From CAZAMB01 sp964486335 (GTDB lineage Bacteria > Planctomycetota > Phycisphaerae > UBA1845), in the NCBI GenBank assembly GCA_964486335.1, contig CAZAMB010000012.1, positions 1-64,000 of the forward strand: a stretch of DNA of 64,000 bases. The letters are read 5' to 3'. Numbering within the stretch: position 1 is the first letter of the stretch; each line of letters begins with the position of its first letter. Below the pieces are notes generated by a model. It saw only the letters and a list, made by a program, of their open reading frames with translations, made no database searches and was not told where the DNA came from. Position numbers and translations under genes: made by a program. Below, piece by piece: positions 17,373-26,315 of this stretch.

Positions 17373-18248
17373 ATGGAAACCAAAGAGTTTGAACGCAGGA
17401 CGTTGTCGGGATGGTTGATGCTGGTTGTTCTGCTCGTCGCCGGTGGAGCAATCGGGTTGCTTTGGGCATTACAGCCCTGGCGTCCGCCGAACCCGTGGGT
17501 CGTGGTTCTGTCGGGCCTGGTGTCGCTCGTCTGGCTTTTGCTCTGGTTTGGACTGTTCACCCTGCAACCCAACATGGCAGCCGTCTTGATCCTGTTCGGC
17601 AAGTACATGGGAACGGTGAAGACCAGCGGGTTTCACTGGGCGAATCCGTTGATCGTCAACAAGAACATTTCGCTGCGGGCGCACAACCTCAACGGCGAGA
17701 CGATCAAGGTCAACGATTCCCGCGGCAATCCGATCGAGATCGCCGCCGTCGTGGTCTGGCGTGTGACCAATTCCGCGCAAGCGTCGTTTGACGTGGAAGA
17801 TTTCGCGAGCTACGTCACCGTGCAAAGCGAATCGGCGCTGAGGCACCTCGCCAGCGCCTACCCATACGACATGTCCGAAGACGGCGAGCTTACGCTTCGC
17901 GGCAGCATGGACGAGGTGTCGCTCACTCTTCAGAAGGAACTGCAGGAGCGCGTGTCAAAGGCTGGCGTGACCGTCGACGAAACGCGGTTGAGTCATCTGG
18001 CTTACGCGCCGGAAATCGCGGGAGCGATGCTCCAGCGGCAGCAGGCCGATGCGATCATCGCGGCGCGAACGCGAATCGTGGACGGCGCGGTGGGCATGGT
18101 GGAAATGGCGCTCGAGAAACTGGAGCAGCACAAGACGCTCAAGCTGGACGAAGAGCGCCGCGCGGCCATGGTGAGCAACCTGCTGGTCGTGCTCTGCGGC
18201 GAACGAGCCGTTCACCCCGTGGTCAATGCCGGAACGCTCTACAACTGA
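17373..18248 (+). CDS. SPFH/Band 7 domain membrane protein
   Basis: A 291-residue protein. Start supported by AGGAG seven bases before the ATG. Two N-terminal transmembrane helices (about 12-33 and 43-64) precede an SPFH domain: QPNMAAVLILFGKYMGTVKTSGFHWANPL, then NLNGETIKVNDSRGNPIEIAAVVVWRV and a helical C-terminal part ending with EERRAAMVSNLLVVLCGERAV. SPFH proteins oligomerise at membranes as scaffolds. This short form with paired N-terminal helices and no protease partner differs from QmcA/HflK. The next gene, 12 bases on, encodes an Arc-like DNA-binding protein. The molecular job is unknown. Confidence 0.88.
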   Translation: METKEFERRTLSGWLMLVVLLVAGGAIGLLWALQPWRPPNPWVVVLSGLVSLVWLLLWFGLFTLQPNMAAVLILFGKYMGTVKTSGFHWANPLIVNKNISLRAHNLNGETIKVNDSRGNPIEIAAVVVWRVTNSAQASFDVEDFASYVTVQSESALRHLASAYPYDMSEDGELTLRGSMDEVSLTLQKELQERVSKAGVTVDETRLSHLAYAPEIAGAMLQRQQADAIIAARTRIVDGAVGMVEMALEKLEQHKTLKLDEERRAAMVSNLLVVLCGERAVHPVVNAGTLYN

Positions 18249-18260
18249 CGCGGAGCGTCG

Positions 18261-18467
18261 ATGGCCGAGCGAAAACCATACCTGCTTCGGATCCCGTCGG
18301 ATCTGATGGATGCCCTCAACCGCTGGGCCAAGGATGAGCTACGGTCGTTGAACGCACAGATTGAGTACGTGCTGCGCGAGGCCGTGCGGAAGCGCTGCGG
18401 AGCGGGCGAGATTCAAACAGATGAGGATGCCAGTGGAGAATCGACGCCGAAGGATGATGGTGGGTGA
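18261..18467 (+). CDS. Arc-family ribbon-helix-helix DNA-binding protein
   Basis: 68 residues. KPYLLRIPSDLMDALNRWAKDELRSLNAQIEYVLREAVRKR is a ribbon-helix-helix fold: a short beta strand (KPYLLRIP) for major-groove contact, then two helices, with RSLNAQIEYVLREA as the conserved second helix seen in Arc and in HicB-like antitoxins. The acidic C-terminal tail is probably disordered. It starts 12 bases after the SPFH gene, so the two are co-transcribed. No toxin-like gene is adjacent. Autorepression through the 21-bp palindrome at 17321-17341 is the best guess. Its last 55 bases overlap the end of the convergent glycosyltransferase gene. Confidence 0.8.
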   Translation: MAERKPYLLRIPSDLMDALNRWAKDELRSLNAQIEYVLREAVRKRCGAGEIQTDEDASGESTPKDDGG

Positions 18468-19885
18468 GGCGTCGCAGATTGCCGGATAGGTGCGGGGCAT
18501 AGCGGGAATCCGGCAATGGTGAGCATTCGGGCAAGTCGATGGGTCCAGGTGTGCCGGGCGCGGAGCGTGGCGAGCGCGGCATCGGCCATGGCGCGACGGC
18601 GCGAGTCGTCGGCCAGAAGTTCGGCAGCGAGTTCGCGCGCTTGGCGCGGCGAATCGAAAACGCCGACTTCGGCACCTGGCGTAAACAGCCGTTCCAACCC
18701 CGCGCGGTTGCCGTGCAACATGGCGACGCCGCTGGCCGCGATGTGAAACGGCTTGTGAGCAACACCCTCTTCGTCCCCGGCTTGCGAGTTGTTGAGGGCG
18801 ATTCGTCCGAGGGCGTAAACCCGCGGCTGGTCCTCGTGGTTGACCCATCCGCCGGGGCCGACTCCCACCGACGACCAGTCCGAACCGAAGACACCAACGC
18901 GAAAGCGCCGAGCAAGGTAGCGAATATGGAAGGTTCGCTCCCAGCGGGCGAATTCCCAAAGGGCTTCGATCGCCGAGAAGTAGCACTGGTAGTGTTCTCG
19001 CAGCCACTTCGCCGCAACCGGGAAATTCAGTTCGATTTGTCGAAACAGCCGATGGGAGGCCACAAGGGGTTGATGCTCGCGGGCCGTCGTCCACTGGCGA
19101 CCCAGTTCTTCAAGTTCAACGCGCGGCGCGTCAGTCGATTGACTCCCCCACAACACGGAAAGTCTTTCCCGAATCTCCGCGGCAAGGATGCGGCGGATTT
19201 CCGAAACATCTGGATCGTCCTCGACGAGAAAGCGCTCAAGCCCGGGCATGGGCATCGGCGGCGCGCCGGTAATCGTCACGATATCGAATTGCGGAACGAC
19301 ACCTTCGACAGGGCGAAGCCGATCGGGATTTTCGGCAACGGGGAGACCATGACAATTCGGCCAACCGAGAATGTCGGAGACTTCCCGCGCGGCGGCGTCG
19401 CTTTTCAGGAAGTGATGGCAGTTGGGCGAGGAGAGGAGCGGCTGGACATTCGCGTGCAGCGCCGATTTTTCGTCGGCCCATTGCGGATGATCGTACCACC
19501 ACAAGAGCTGTCGAATACCCAACCCTTCAAAAAACGAACGAGGTTGTCCATTGGGATCGACGTCGCACGGCCATTCGCTCAGCCCATTGGCTGTGTAGCT
19601 GAGCACGGCGCGGACGTTTTTTTCCTGCAGGTTTCGTGCGAAACCGGCGACGTCCAAGGCGCGACCAGACCGAAGCGCTGACCAGACTTCACCCAGTTCA
19701 CAGGCAAATGAAGGGACTCCCAGTCGACTCGCGGCATCCAGCAAATCGATCAACCCATGGCGCGACATTCGACCGGGATTGAGCAGAACAAGAAGGCCGG
19801 GAGGTCGAGCGGATTCGTTGGGCGAATCGCCGGGTGCCAATTCCGAATCGACTGCGGATTGAGTTTGAGTCGCGCGCGGAGTCAT
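18413..19885 (-). CDS. CgeB-like glycosyltransferase
   Basis: About 490 residues from the ATG at 19885. The frame is open to 20134 but that part lies over the L,D-transpeptidase gene, so the later start is preferred; the gap is then 14 bases. The N-terminal half (LLVLLNPGRMSRHGLIDLLDAASRLG, then WWYDHPQWADE) and the C-terminal half (FGSDWSSVG, ALNNSQAGDEEGVAHKPFHIAASGVAMLHGN, then GVFDSPRQARELAAELLADDSRRRAMADAA) follow the pattern of CgeB/DUF3880 family 1-like transferases: variable acceptor domain and a GT-B nucleotide-sugar domain. Such enzymes glycosylate proteins or envelope polymers. Donor and acceptor are unknown. Confidence 0.72.
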   Translation of the reverse strand: MTPRATQTQSAVDSELAPGDSPNESARPPGLLVLLNPGRMSRHGLIDLLDAASRLGVPSFACELGEVWSALRSGRALDVAGFARNLQEKNVRAVLSYTANGLSEWPCDVDPNGQPRSFFEGLGIRQLLWWYDHPQWADEKSALHANVQPLLSSPNCHHFLKSDAAAREVSDILGWPNCHGLPVAENPDRLRPVEGVVPQFDIVTITGAPPMPMPGLERFLVEDDPDVSEIRRILAAEIRERLSVLWGSQSTDAPRVELEELGRQWTTAREHQPLVASHRLFRQIELNFPVAAKWLREHYQCYFSAIEALWEFARWERTFHIRYLARRFRVGVFGSDWSSVGVGPGGWVNHEDQPRVYALGRIALNNSQAGDEEGVAHKPFHIAASGVAMLHGNRAGLERLFTPGAEVGVFDSPRQARELAAELLADDSRRRAMADAALATLRARHTWTHRLARMLTIAGFPLCPAPIRQSATPHPPSSFGVDSPLASSSV

Positions 19886-19899
19886 TCGAAGAGTCTCGC

Positions 19900-20829
19900 C
19901 TAGGGAATGAATCGAACCGGCGTTCCGACCCGCACCATGGCGGCAAGCCGTCGCGCGTCCCAATTGGTGAGCCGAAAGCAGCCGTGCGAGCCGGTCTTGC
20001 CGATCATCTCGGGCGCGGGGCTGCCGTGGATTCCGACGCCCGGTCGACCAAGCCCGATCCAGCAGAGTCCGACCGGATTTCGCGGACCGGGCGGAATGAG
20101 CAGCTTGCGATCGACGTTCTTCACCTCCGGCCACATCTTTGGATCAAACGTATAACTTGGGCGCTCGGTGACGCTGATGACTTTCGTTTCGCCGGAAGGC
20201 AGCTTGTCCTTGCTCTTGGCGATGGAGCAGTGAAAGAGCGCGACGAGTCGCTTGTCGCGGTCGAGCACGCGGATGATCTTCTCAGAGAGATTGATTTCGA
20301 TTCTCTCGCCGCGGAGTGAGTCGGCTGGCGACACTTCGACAGGCACGTTGATGATGTCGCCGGGCCGAAGGCGACTAAGATCGCGATTGGGATTGAGTCT
20401 GGTCAGCAGGCCGCGCGTGCAGTGAAACCGCTCTGCCAGAGCCGCGTCGATGGACTCGTATCCGAGCCGGTCGAGAAGACTCCTTGCGATCCAGTCGAGG
20501 GGAACAGGACCGACAGATGCAAGGTCCGCCGATGTCACCGTGTACGTCGAAATGACGTTCGCGGGATCGATGGCCAGCGCGCCGCGAGTTGCAGCGTCGA
20601 GGCGTCCGGTCTGCGGCAGCTTTCGCACGCGTTGAAATTCGCGCGTGGCGATTTCTGTTTTCCGCCCGATGCTGCCGTCGATGATGCCCGGCGAGAAGCC
20701 GACGCGTTCGAGCGCGATTTGCCATGCGATGTTTTCGCGCAGCGGCGCAGGCGCTGCACCATGCGACCGCGAGGCGGCGACGCCGCCCAGCACAAGAAAA
20801 AAGATGAACCGACCGAGATGATTTTTCAT
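19900..20829 (-). CDS. L,D-transpeptidase (YkuD) with peptidoglycan-binding and LysM-like domains
   Basis: 309 residues from the ATG at 20829; an in-frame TTG at 20835 is less likely. A signal peptide (FIFFLVLGGVAASRSHGAA) leads to the periplasm. A PG_binding_1 helix bundle (VGFSPGIIDGSIGRKTEIATREFQ), a LysM-like segment (LAERFHCTRGLLTRLNPN...LRPGDIINVP) and a YkuD domain follow. The catalytic HGxx...SHGCFR motif is intact (GIHGSP and SHGCFRLT, with Cys284). It makes or remodels 3-3 cross-links or attaches proteins to peptidoglycan. Its presence supports a peptidoglycan wall in this lineage. Confidence 0.93.
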   Translation of the reverse strand: MKNHLGRFIFFLVLGGVAASRSHGAAPAPLRENIAWQIALERVGFSPGIIDGSIGRKTEIATREFQRVRKLPQTGRLDAATRGALAIDPANVISTYTVTSADLASVGPVPLDWIARSLLDRLGYESIDAALAERFHCTRGLLTRLNPNRDLSRLRPGDIINVPVEVSPADSLRGERIEINLSEKIIRVLDRDKRLVALFHCSIAKSKDKLPSGETKVISVTERPSYTFDPKMWPEVKNVDRKLLIPPGPRNPVGLCWIGLGRPGVGIHGSPAPEMIGKTGSHGCFRLTNWDARRLAAMVRVGTPVRFIP

Positions 20830-20992
20830 CGCCAAATCTCAAGAACTCGCAGGCGCATGCAGGCCCCTACCCTTGGTTATCGGTACGGAATCGGAGCGCG
20901 GTGCAATACGCCACCGGATCGCCTAAACAATCTCATCGAGATGCGATTGGAAGGTCGCTGCTGACACTGATAACGGTGGTTGAAAGGAACCG

Positions 20993-22312
20993 TCAGGGGC
21001 CGGCCGCGGATTGCGGAGCGGATCGACCAAAGCGAAGAAAGAAGAGCGCCGCGCCGACGAGTCCGACCAATCCCGCAACGGTGAACGTCACCTGAGGCCC
21101 GCTTCCCGGACGAAGTTGGTTTCCCGCGATCCAAAACAGCGCGCCGACGGGCGACGCCCACATGACGGCCAGACTTCGCACGCTCCAGTACATGCCGATC
21201 GCCTGCGTCCGCACGTCGGTGGGGACAAGATCGGCGATCATCGCCTTGCGGGCGGGCTCACCGATCTCCCGCATTCCGCCCAACACGAAGGAGATCGCCA
21301 ACCCTGCGAATCCAAACGTCGGTCCGAGCAGGGCGAGGCTGATCGGAAACAGCGCGAAAAAGACAAACGACAGTCCAATGTATGGTTTCTTGGCGAGTCC
21401 TTCGCGACTGGCGAACGGGCCGATGACGATGTAGAGCATCATGCTTGTCACCGCCTGAATGGTGAGCAGGACGGATTGGTACAAGGCCGTTCCTTCATTG
21501 AGCTTGTCGGGCGATGGGGCGAGGATCGGCACGCAGAAGAGGATGATGAACGGGCCGGCGAGTCCTTGGGCCCAGCGGGCGAAGATGTCGGCGGCCAGGA
21601 GTCGTCGCAGATCGGGACCGAAGCGGCGAAACAAATGTCTCGGGCGGTGCAGTGCGGCCGTCGCGTCGCGACTGGCGGTCCGCATGAAACGGTATTGCAT
21701 TGCGGCGGCGCCGAGAACGAGCAGCAGTGCAATCAAGGCATCGGCGCGAACGCCGTCAATGCGGCCGAAGAAGTAGACCAGCAACCCGCTGACGCCGTAG
21801 GCCAGGATGCGCGACACGCGTTTGAAAATTGATTGAAGCGAAAAGGCCATCGTGCGACGATCGGGCGGAAGGGCGTCGCCGATGATGGTGATGGTGGCGG
21901 GACCGGCGATGCTGTCCCACGCGAAGATGAAGGGGATGGCCACGAACACGCCGATGACCGAATCCCAGGCGAACAGTATGCCGAGTCCGATGAGCGGCAT
22001 AATATTGAACAAAAGCAGTGCCCGGCGCGTATTGAAGCGCCCCGCAATCGCCCCGCCCGCGAAGTAGTTGATCGCTTCCAGTCCGTCGCGGTAAAGCCCG
22101 TACAGCCCGACGATGAGGATGGTCCATGCGTCGCCTGCTTCGGCCTTGGCGCGGAGGGCTTTGAGGTATTCCGGGATCAGCGGCGACCAGAGTTCGGTGG
22201 CCGCCGTGACGAGGAGAATCGTGCCGAGCAGGGCGACGGTCGAGGAGTTCAGCCCCAGCCAGTCACGCCAACTCCCATGGTCACGCGGCGACGATGCTTT
22301 CGCTGGAGCCAC
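20993..22312 (-). CDS. MFS transporter
   Basis: A 439-residue membrane protein with about 11-12 hydrophobic helices (for example LNSSTVALLGTILLVTAATELWSPLIPEYL, then ALLLFNIMPLIGLGILFAWDSVIGVFVAIPFIFAWDSIAGPA). The helix 2-3 region AIAGRFNTRRAL is a modified MFS signature, and ALPPDRRTMAFSLQSIFKR and DLVPTDVRTQAIGMYWSVRSL resemble members annotated as multidrug or unknown-substrate exporters. The substrate cannot be given. It lies downstream of the ferritin-like gene at the end of the nuo operon, with a 103-base gap, and may have its own promoter. Confidence 0.82.
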   Translation of the reverse strand: MAPAKASSPRDHGSWRDWLGLNSSTVALLGTILLVTAATELWSPLIPEYLKALRAKAEAGDAWTILIVGLYGLYRDGLEAINYFAGGAIAGRFNTRRALLLFNIMPLIGLGILFAWDSVIGVFVAIPFIFAWDSIAGPATITIIGDALPPDRRTMAFSLQSIFKRVSRILAYGVSGLLVYFFGRIDGVRADALIALLLVLGAAAMQYRFMRTASRDATAALHRPRHLFRRFGPDLRRLLAADIFARWAQGLAGPFIILFCVPILAPSPDKLNEGTALYQSVLLTIQAVTSMMLYIVIGPFASREGLAKKPYIGLSFVFFALFPISLALLGPTFGFAGLAISFVLGGMREIGEPARKAMIADLVPTDVRTQAIGMYWSVRSLAVMWASPVGALFWIAGNQLRPGSGPQVTFTVAGLVGLVGAALFFLRFGRSAPQSAAGP

Positions 22313-22415
22313 GCGCGGAACAGTAGCGGTCCGCGGTCACGGTGACAAGCACTCATCTGAAGGATGTGAATCGCTGCCTCGTGCAAATGTCGCGACCGAG
22401 GTTCCGCATGACGAA

Positions 22416-22853
22416 CTATTTCGACGAGTTGACAGCGGATGACAACGACCGCAATCGAACAAGGTATTCGCGATGGCGGTCGAGAATACGAGCTACGACC
22501 GATGCCGCCCGAACCTCCGATCCGACGCGCGTACCGGCCTGCTGATACAGTTGTTCCAGGGATTCCTGCGAGGCCAAGAGGCGTGGAATCAGACTCCGGA
22601 CTTCCAGAAAATGGAGATCGCCGGTGGTTACATCCACCCTTCGTGGAACGGGCTGCCCGCCGAGTTCAAGAATCACTTCCGTCAACATAGCACAGTGCTT
22701 TCGACTGGACTGGGCCATCGATCGAACGAGTTGATAGAGATCGATGTCGAGCTTCGACACAAACATCGTGGACTCAAACAGTCGCGGCGCGAGACTGCAC
22801 TGTTCGGCGATCAGCAAGTCATTGAGAACGGCGATGAGCGAAGTGCGATCCAT
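22416..22853 (-). CDS. Ferritin-like four-helix protein, last gene of the nuo operon
   Basis: 145 residues, entirely helical by eye. Helix 1 LIAVLNDLLIAEQCSLAPRLFES, helix 2 LYQLVRSMAQSSRKHCAMLTEVILELGG, helix 3 RSLIPRLLASQESLEQLYQQAG and helix 4 VVARILDRHREYLVRL line up with small ferritin-like proteins: an E near residue 17, an H(xx)(x)E-like stretch in helix 2, and a C-terminal H. Not all metal ligands can be matched, so it may bind iron weakly or not at all. It begins 9 bases after nuoN, so co-expression with complex I is near certain. Role unknown: iron supply, oxidant defence or a structural part. Confidence 0.6.
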   Translation of the reverse strand: MDRTSLIAVLNDLLIAEQCSLAPRLFESTMFVSKLDIDLYQLVRSMAQSSRKHCAMLTEVILELGGQPVPRRVDVTTGDLHFLEVRSLIPRLLASQESLEQLYQQAGTRVGSEVRAASVVARILDRHREYLVRLRSLSSAVNSSK

Positions 22854-22862
22854 GGACGAATT

Positions 22863-24533
22863 TTATTTTCCGTTGGACGAGGCCAATCCCGCCGTGCGAT
22901 CGGACTGTTGAGGCGCGACCGCTTCCGTCGAATCTTCCGATCGCGAGGAGTCCGCCCGGGCGGCATCCGTTGCGGCCGGGCGAAACATGTTCGATGTGAA
23001 TCGATCGGCTTGCGACTTCATCGGCGCGGCGAACAGGAACAGCACGAGCAGCGCGATTGCACAGAGGTTGACCAGCGCCAACCCGCCGATGGGACCGCGA
23101 ACGTCAGCCGCTCCGCGATCTCGAAGTGTCATCTGAACGACGACGCGCATGTAAAAGTAGAGACTAAACAGCGTGTTCGCGCAGGCGACGATGATAAGCA
23201 GCCAACCCAATCCGCCGCCCATCGACCCCAGGGCGACGAGAATCCACCACTTGCCCAGGAATCCCGCTAGCGGCGGCAGCCCAACCAGCGACATCAGGCA
23301 GACGATCATGGGTACGGCCAATGCGGGCGAACGACGCATCAACCCGGCGAATGCATCCATCGAGTCGCTGCCCGTCGCCCAAACGACCATCGCGGTCACG
23401 CCGAACGCACCGAGGTTCATGAACAAATAGATCACGATGTAGAAGAACAGGGCGGACAACCCGGCTTCAAACCCACCGGATTGAGGATGAAGGAACACGG
23501 CGGCGGCCATCATCATGTACCCGGCATGGGCGATGGACGAATAGGCGAGCAGACGTTTGACGCTCTGCTGTTGGTAAGCAGCGAAATTACCAACCGTGCA
23601 CGACACGGAGGCGATGACGCCGATGGTCCACGCGAGCGGCGCGATGATGTGCATCGATTGCGGGCCGTCCGCCGTGGAGCAGAAAATCGACACGATGCGT
23701 GCCAGCAGAATCAGTCCGGCGGCCTTGCTTGCCACGCTCAGCCATGTTGTCACTTCCACGCGAGCGCCTTGAAACGCATCGGGACACCAGAAGTGAAACG
23801 GCACGGCCGAAATCTTGAAAGCGATGCCGGCCAGAAAGCAAAGCAGGCCCACGGCGAGCAACAGGAGGTTTTCTCCGGTCGTGAAGCGCTCAAACGTGTA
23901 CCGCGCGATGTCGGCGACGTTCAAGCTCCCGACCAGGCCGTAGAGCAGGCTCGCACCGTAGAGCATGATGGCCGCACTTACAGCGCCGAAAATCATGTAT
24001 TTGAGCGAAGCTTCGGCGCCGAGACGGTCGCGCTTGTCGAAACCGACGATGGCGTAGCTCGGCAGCGAGGCCGTCTCGATGGCGATGACGATCATCAGCA
24101 GGTGCGTCGTGCTGACCATGAGGGCCATGCCCAGCGCGCTGCCGATCAGCAGGATGAAGAACTCCGGCGCATTCTCCTCGCGTTCGGCCGAACCGATCCA
24201 CCACAAATAGGTCACGCCGGCGAGGAATGCGAGTAGGACGAGTTGAAAACCCGTGGAGAGATTGTCGGCGATGAGCAGCCCATACGCGGACGCCGACGCG
24301 AACCCGCTGACTCCGCCCTTCGACACGGAACCGGTGACCCGATACGCCAGAATGAACGCGACAATCGTGCCGACGATGGAGATGCCGGCCATCGTCCGAG
24401 CGCCGCGGCCGACGAGCAGCGGAGCGGCGACAATCGCCAGCATCGTGGCAATCAGTGCGATCATCGGCGAAAACAAGAACATCTGCTCGCCGACGTTGAC
24501 GCTTGACCAGGATTCGTAGGCTAATGGATTCAT
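22863..24533 (-). CDS. nuoN: NADH-quinone oxidoreductase subunit N
   Basis: 556 residues, a proton-pumping membrane subunit of complex I related to Mrp antiporters. About 14 transmembrane helices. The family core is clear: SLPSYAIVGFDKRDRLGAEASLKYMIFGAVSAAIMLYGASLLYG, FKISAVPFHFWCPDAFQGA, and VKRLLAYSSIAHAGYMMM. The conserved Lys and His residues of the proton path are visible within these motifs. The C-terminal tail after the last helix is Ala/Ser/Asp-rich and likely disordered. The gap to nuoM is 80 bases. Confidence 0.95.
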   Translation of the reverse strand: MNPLAYESWSSVNVGEQMFLFSPMIALIATMLAIVAAPLLVGRGARTMAGISIVGTIVAFILAYRVTGSVSKGGVSGFASASAYGLLIADNLSTGFQLVLLAFLAGVTYLWWIGSAEREENAPEFFILLIGSALGMALMVSTTHLLMIVIAIETASLPSYAIVGFDKRDRLGAEASLKYMIFGAVSAAIMLYGASLLYGLVGSLNVADIARYTFERFTTGENLLLLAVGLLCFLAGIAFKISAVPFHFWCPDAFQGARVEVTTWLSVASKAAGLILLARIVSIFCSTADGPQSMHIIAPLAWTIGVIASVSCTVGNFAAYQQQSVKRLLAYSSIAHAGYMMMAAAVFLHPQSGGFEAGLSALFFYIVIYLFMNLGAFGVTAMVVWATGSDSMDAFAGLMRRSPALAVPMIVCLMSLVGLPPLAGFLGKWWILVALGSMGGGLGWLLIIVACANTLFSLYFYMRVVVQMTLRDRGAADVRGPIGGLALVNLCAIALLVLFLFAAPMKSQADRFTSNMFRPAATDAARADSSRSEDSTEAVAPQQSDRTAGLASSNGK

Positions 24534-24613
24534 GAATCGCTATGCCGAAATCTTGCTCGTTCTCCGCCGATTCGAAGCCGAACGGTTTCGTCGAACGTCA
24601 TCACTTTGCGTCC

Positions 24614-26251
24614 CTACTTCCCAACAACATGGGTCAGCATCAGGTCCAGCGTGCCGTTGGTGAAGTTGAACACCGTCTGCATCGGAAACACGCCCAACGC
24701 GATGCACAAGATGGCCATGGGCACGAGGATAAAGGTCTCCCGGCCGCTCGCGTCGGAATAACCCGCGTATTCATCCTTCTCCTTGCCGAGATAGACGCGG
24801 CGAATCAACCAGAGAATGTACCCGGCCGTCAGGATCACGCCGGCAGCGGCCACGATTGCGAACCCGTAGGCCCACGGGAACCGCTCGCCCGCGTGGAACG
24901 TACCCAGGAGCACCCATACTTCGCCGATGAACCCGCACAAGCCCGGCAGACCGAGCGACGCGAAGAAGCCGATCGTCGCCATGGTGCCGTACTTGGGCAT
25001 GGTCAGCCACAGCCCGCCGAAACGGTTGATCTCGCGATGGTGCGCCCGGTCGTAAATCACGCCGACCAAAAAGAAGCACATGGGCGAGCTGATGCCGTGG
25101 GCGATCATCTGGAACATCGCGCCCTGAAACCCGGCGGGCGTCATGACCGCGATGCCCAGCAGAACGTAGCCCATGTGTGACACGGAACTGTAGGCGACGA
25201 GCTTCTTGAAGTCAGTTTGCGCCAGCGCGCAGAACGCTCCGTAAATGATGCTGACCACACCGATCAGCGCGAGGGTGAACGCAAACGGTTCCGTGGCCGT
25301 CGGGAAGATCGGATAGCACAGTCGAAGGAATCCGTATCCGCCCATCTTGAGCAGCACGCCCGCCAGAATCATGCTGATCGGCGTCGGGGCCTCGACGTGG
25401 GCGTCGGGCAACCAGGTGTGCAGCGGGACGATCGGCAGCTTGATCGCGAACCCGATGAACAGGAATATGAACATTAGGCTGGCGAACGGCAAACCGAGAA
25501 AGACCGTCGACGCCGCGCCGAAGTACTTTTGAACGACCGGATTCGTGGCCAGTTCGATCAGATCGAACGTACCGTGCGTGAGCGTCACGCCTTCGCGATA
25601 GGCGCTGGCCACGGCACCGCCGGCCTGGGCGGCAATCGCGTCGCCGCTGTAGAAGTACATCGCCACCAGCGCGACGAGCATAAGCACCGACCCGCCGAGC
25701 GTGAACAGGAAGAACTTGATCGCGGCGTATTCCTTTCTCGGCCCGCCCCAGACGCCGATCAGGAAATACATGGGCAGGAGCATCACTTCCCAGAAGATGT
25801 AAAACAGGAAGAAATCGAGCGAGACGAAGACGCCGAGCATTCCCGTCTCGAGAAGCAGAAAGAGGAAGAAGTAGGCCCGGATGCCCTTGTTGACCTTCCA
25901 ATGCTCAAAGTTCCAGCTGGCCAGACAGGCGAGGAATGAAACGACAGTCGTCAGCACGAAGAGCGGAAAGCCCAGTCCATCGATGCCGAGGAAGTATTCG
26001 ATGTTGAGCTTGCCCGAAAGCGCGATCCAGGTCACCCGTTCGACGTGGTGCAGCGCTCCATAGCGCGAACCGAATACGCCGGTCGGGTCGTCGCCTCCCG
26101 CCAGAAACGTGCGAAACAGCGTAAGCGATAGGGCGAGCGTCGCCACCGTCGTCAGCAGCGCCACCGATTTGACCTGCCGTTTCGGCACAATGAGGCAGAG
26201 CAGCGCCCCAATCGTCGGCAGAAACACGGTCCATGTAAGTACGTTGTTCAT
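24614..26251 (-). CDS. nuoM: NADH-quinone oxidoreductase subunit M
   Basis: 545 residues, an antiporter-like proton-pumping subunit. FFLFYIFWEVMLLPMYFLIGVWGG carries the conserved Glu of TM5, and KLPIVPLHTWLPDAHVEAPTPISMILAGVLLKMGGYGFLRLCYPIFP and FKKLVAYSSVSHMGYVLLGI carry the conserved Lys and His. The length matches the family. It lies between nuoL (64 bases upstream) and nuoN. Confidence 0.97.
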   Translation of the reverse strand: MNNVLTWTVFLPTIGALLCLIVPKRQVKSVALLTTVATLALSLTLFRTFLAGGDDPTGVFGSRYGALHHVERVTWIALSGKLNIEYFLGIDGLGFPLFVLTTVVSFLACLASWNFEHWKVNKGIRAYFFLFLLLETGMLGVFVSLDFFLFYIFWEVMLLPMYFLIGVWGGPRKEYAAIKFFLFTLGGSVLMLVALVAMYFYSGDAIAAQAGGAVASAYREGVTLTHGTFDLIELATNPVVQKYFGAASTVFLGLPFASLMFIFLFIGFAIKLPIVPLHTWLPDAHVEAPTPISMILAGVLLKMGGYGFLRLCYPIFPTATEPFAFTLALIGVVSIIYGAFCALAQTDFKKLVAYSSVSHMGYVLLGIAVMTPAGFQGAMFQMIAHGISSPMCFFLVGVIYDRAHHREINRFGGLWLTMPKYGTMATIGFFASLGLPGLCGFIGEVWVLLGTFHAGERFPWAYGFAIVAAAGVILTAGYILWLIRRVYLGKEKDEYAGYSDASGRETFILVPMAILCIALGVFPMQTVFNFTNGTLDLMLTHVVGK

Positions 26252-26315
26252 GCTACCATTCCGTTCGTTACGATCCCCGGCGCTTTCCTTCGAACTCCAT
26301 GCCTTTGCGAGGCCG

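Noticed and set aside
18261..18467. Antitoxin of a toxin-antitoxin pair
   Set aside because: Ribbon-helix-helix proteins are often antitoxins, but the neighbour is an SPFH membrane protein and no small toxin-like frame is adjacent.
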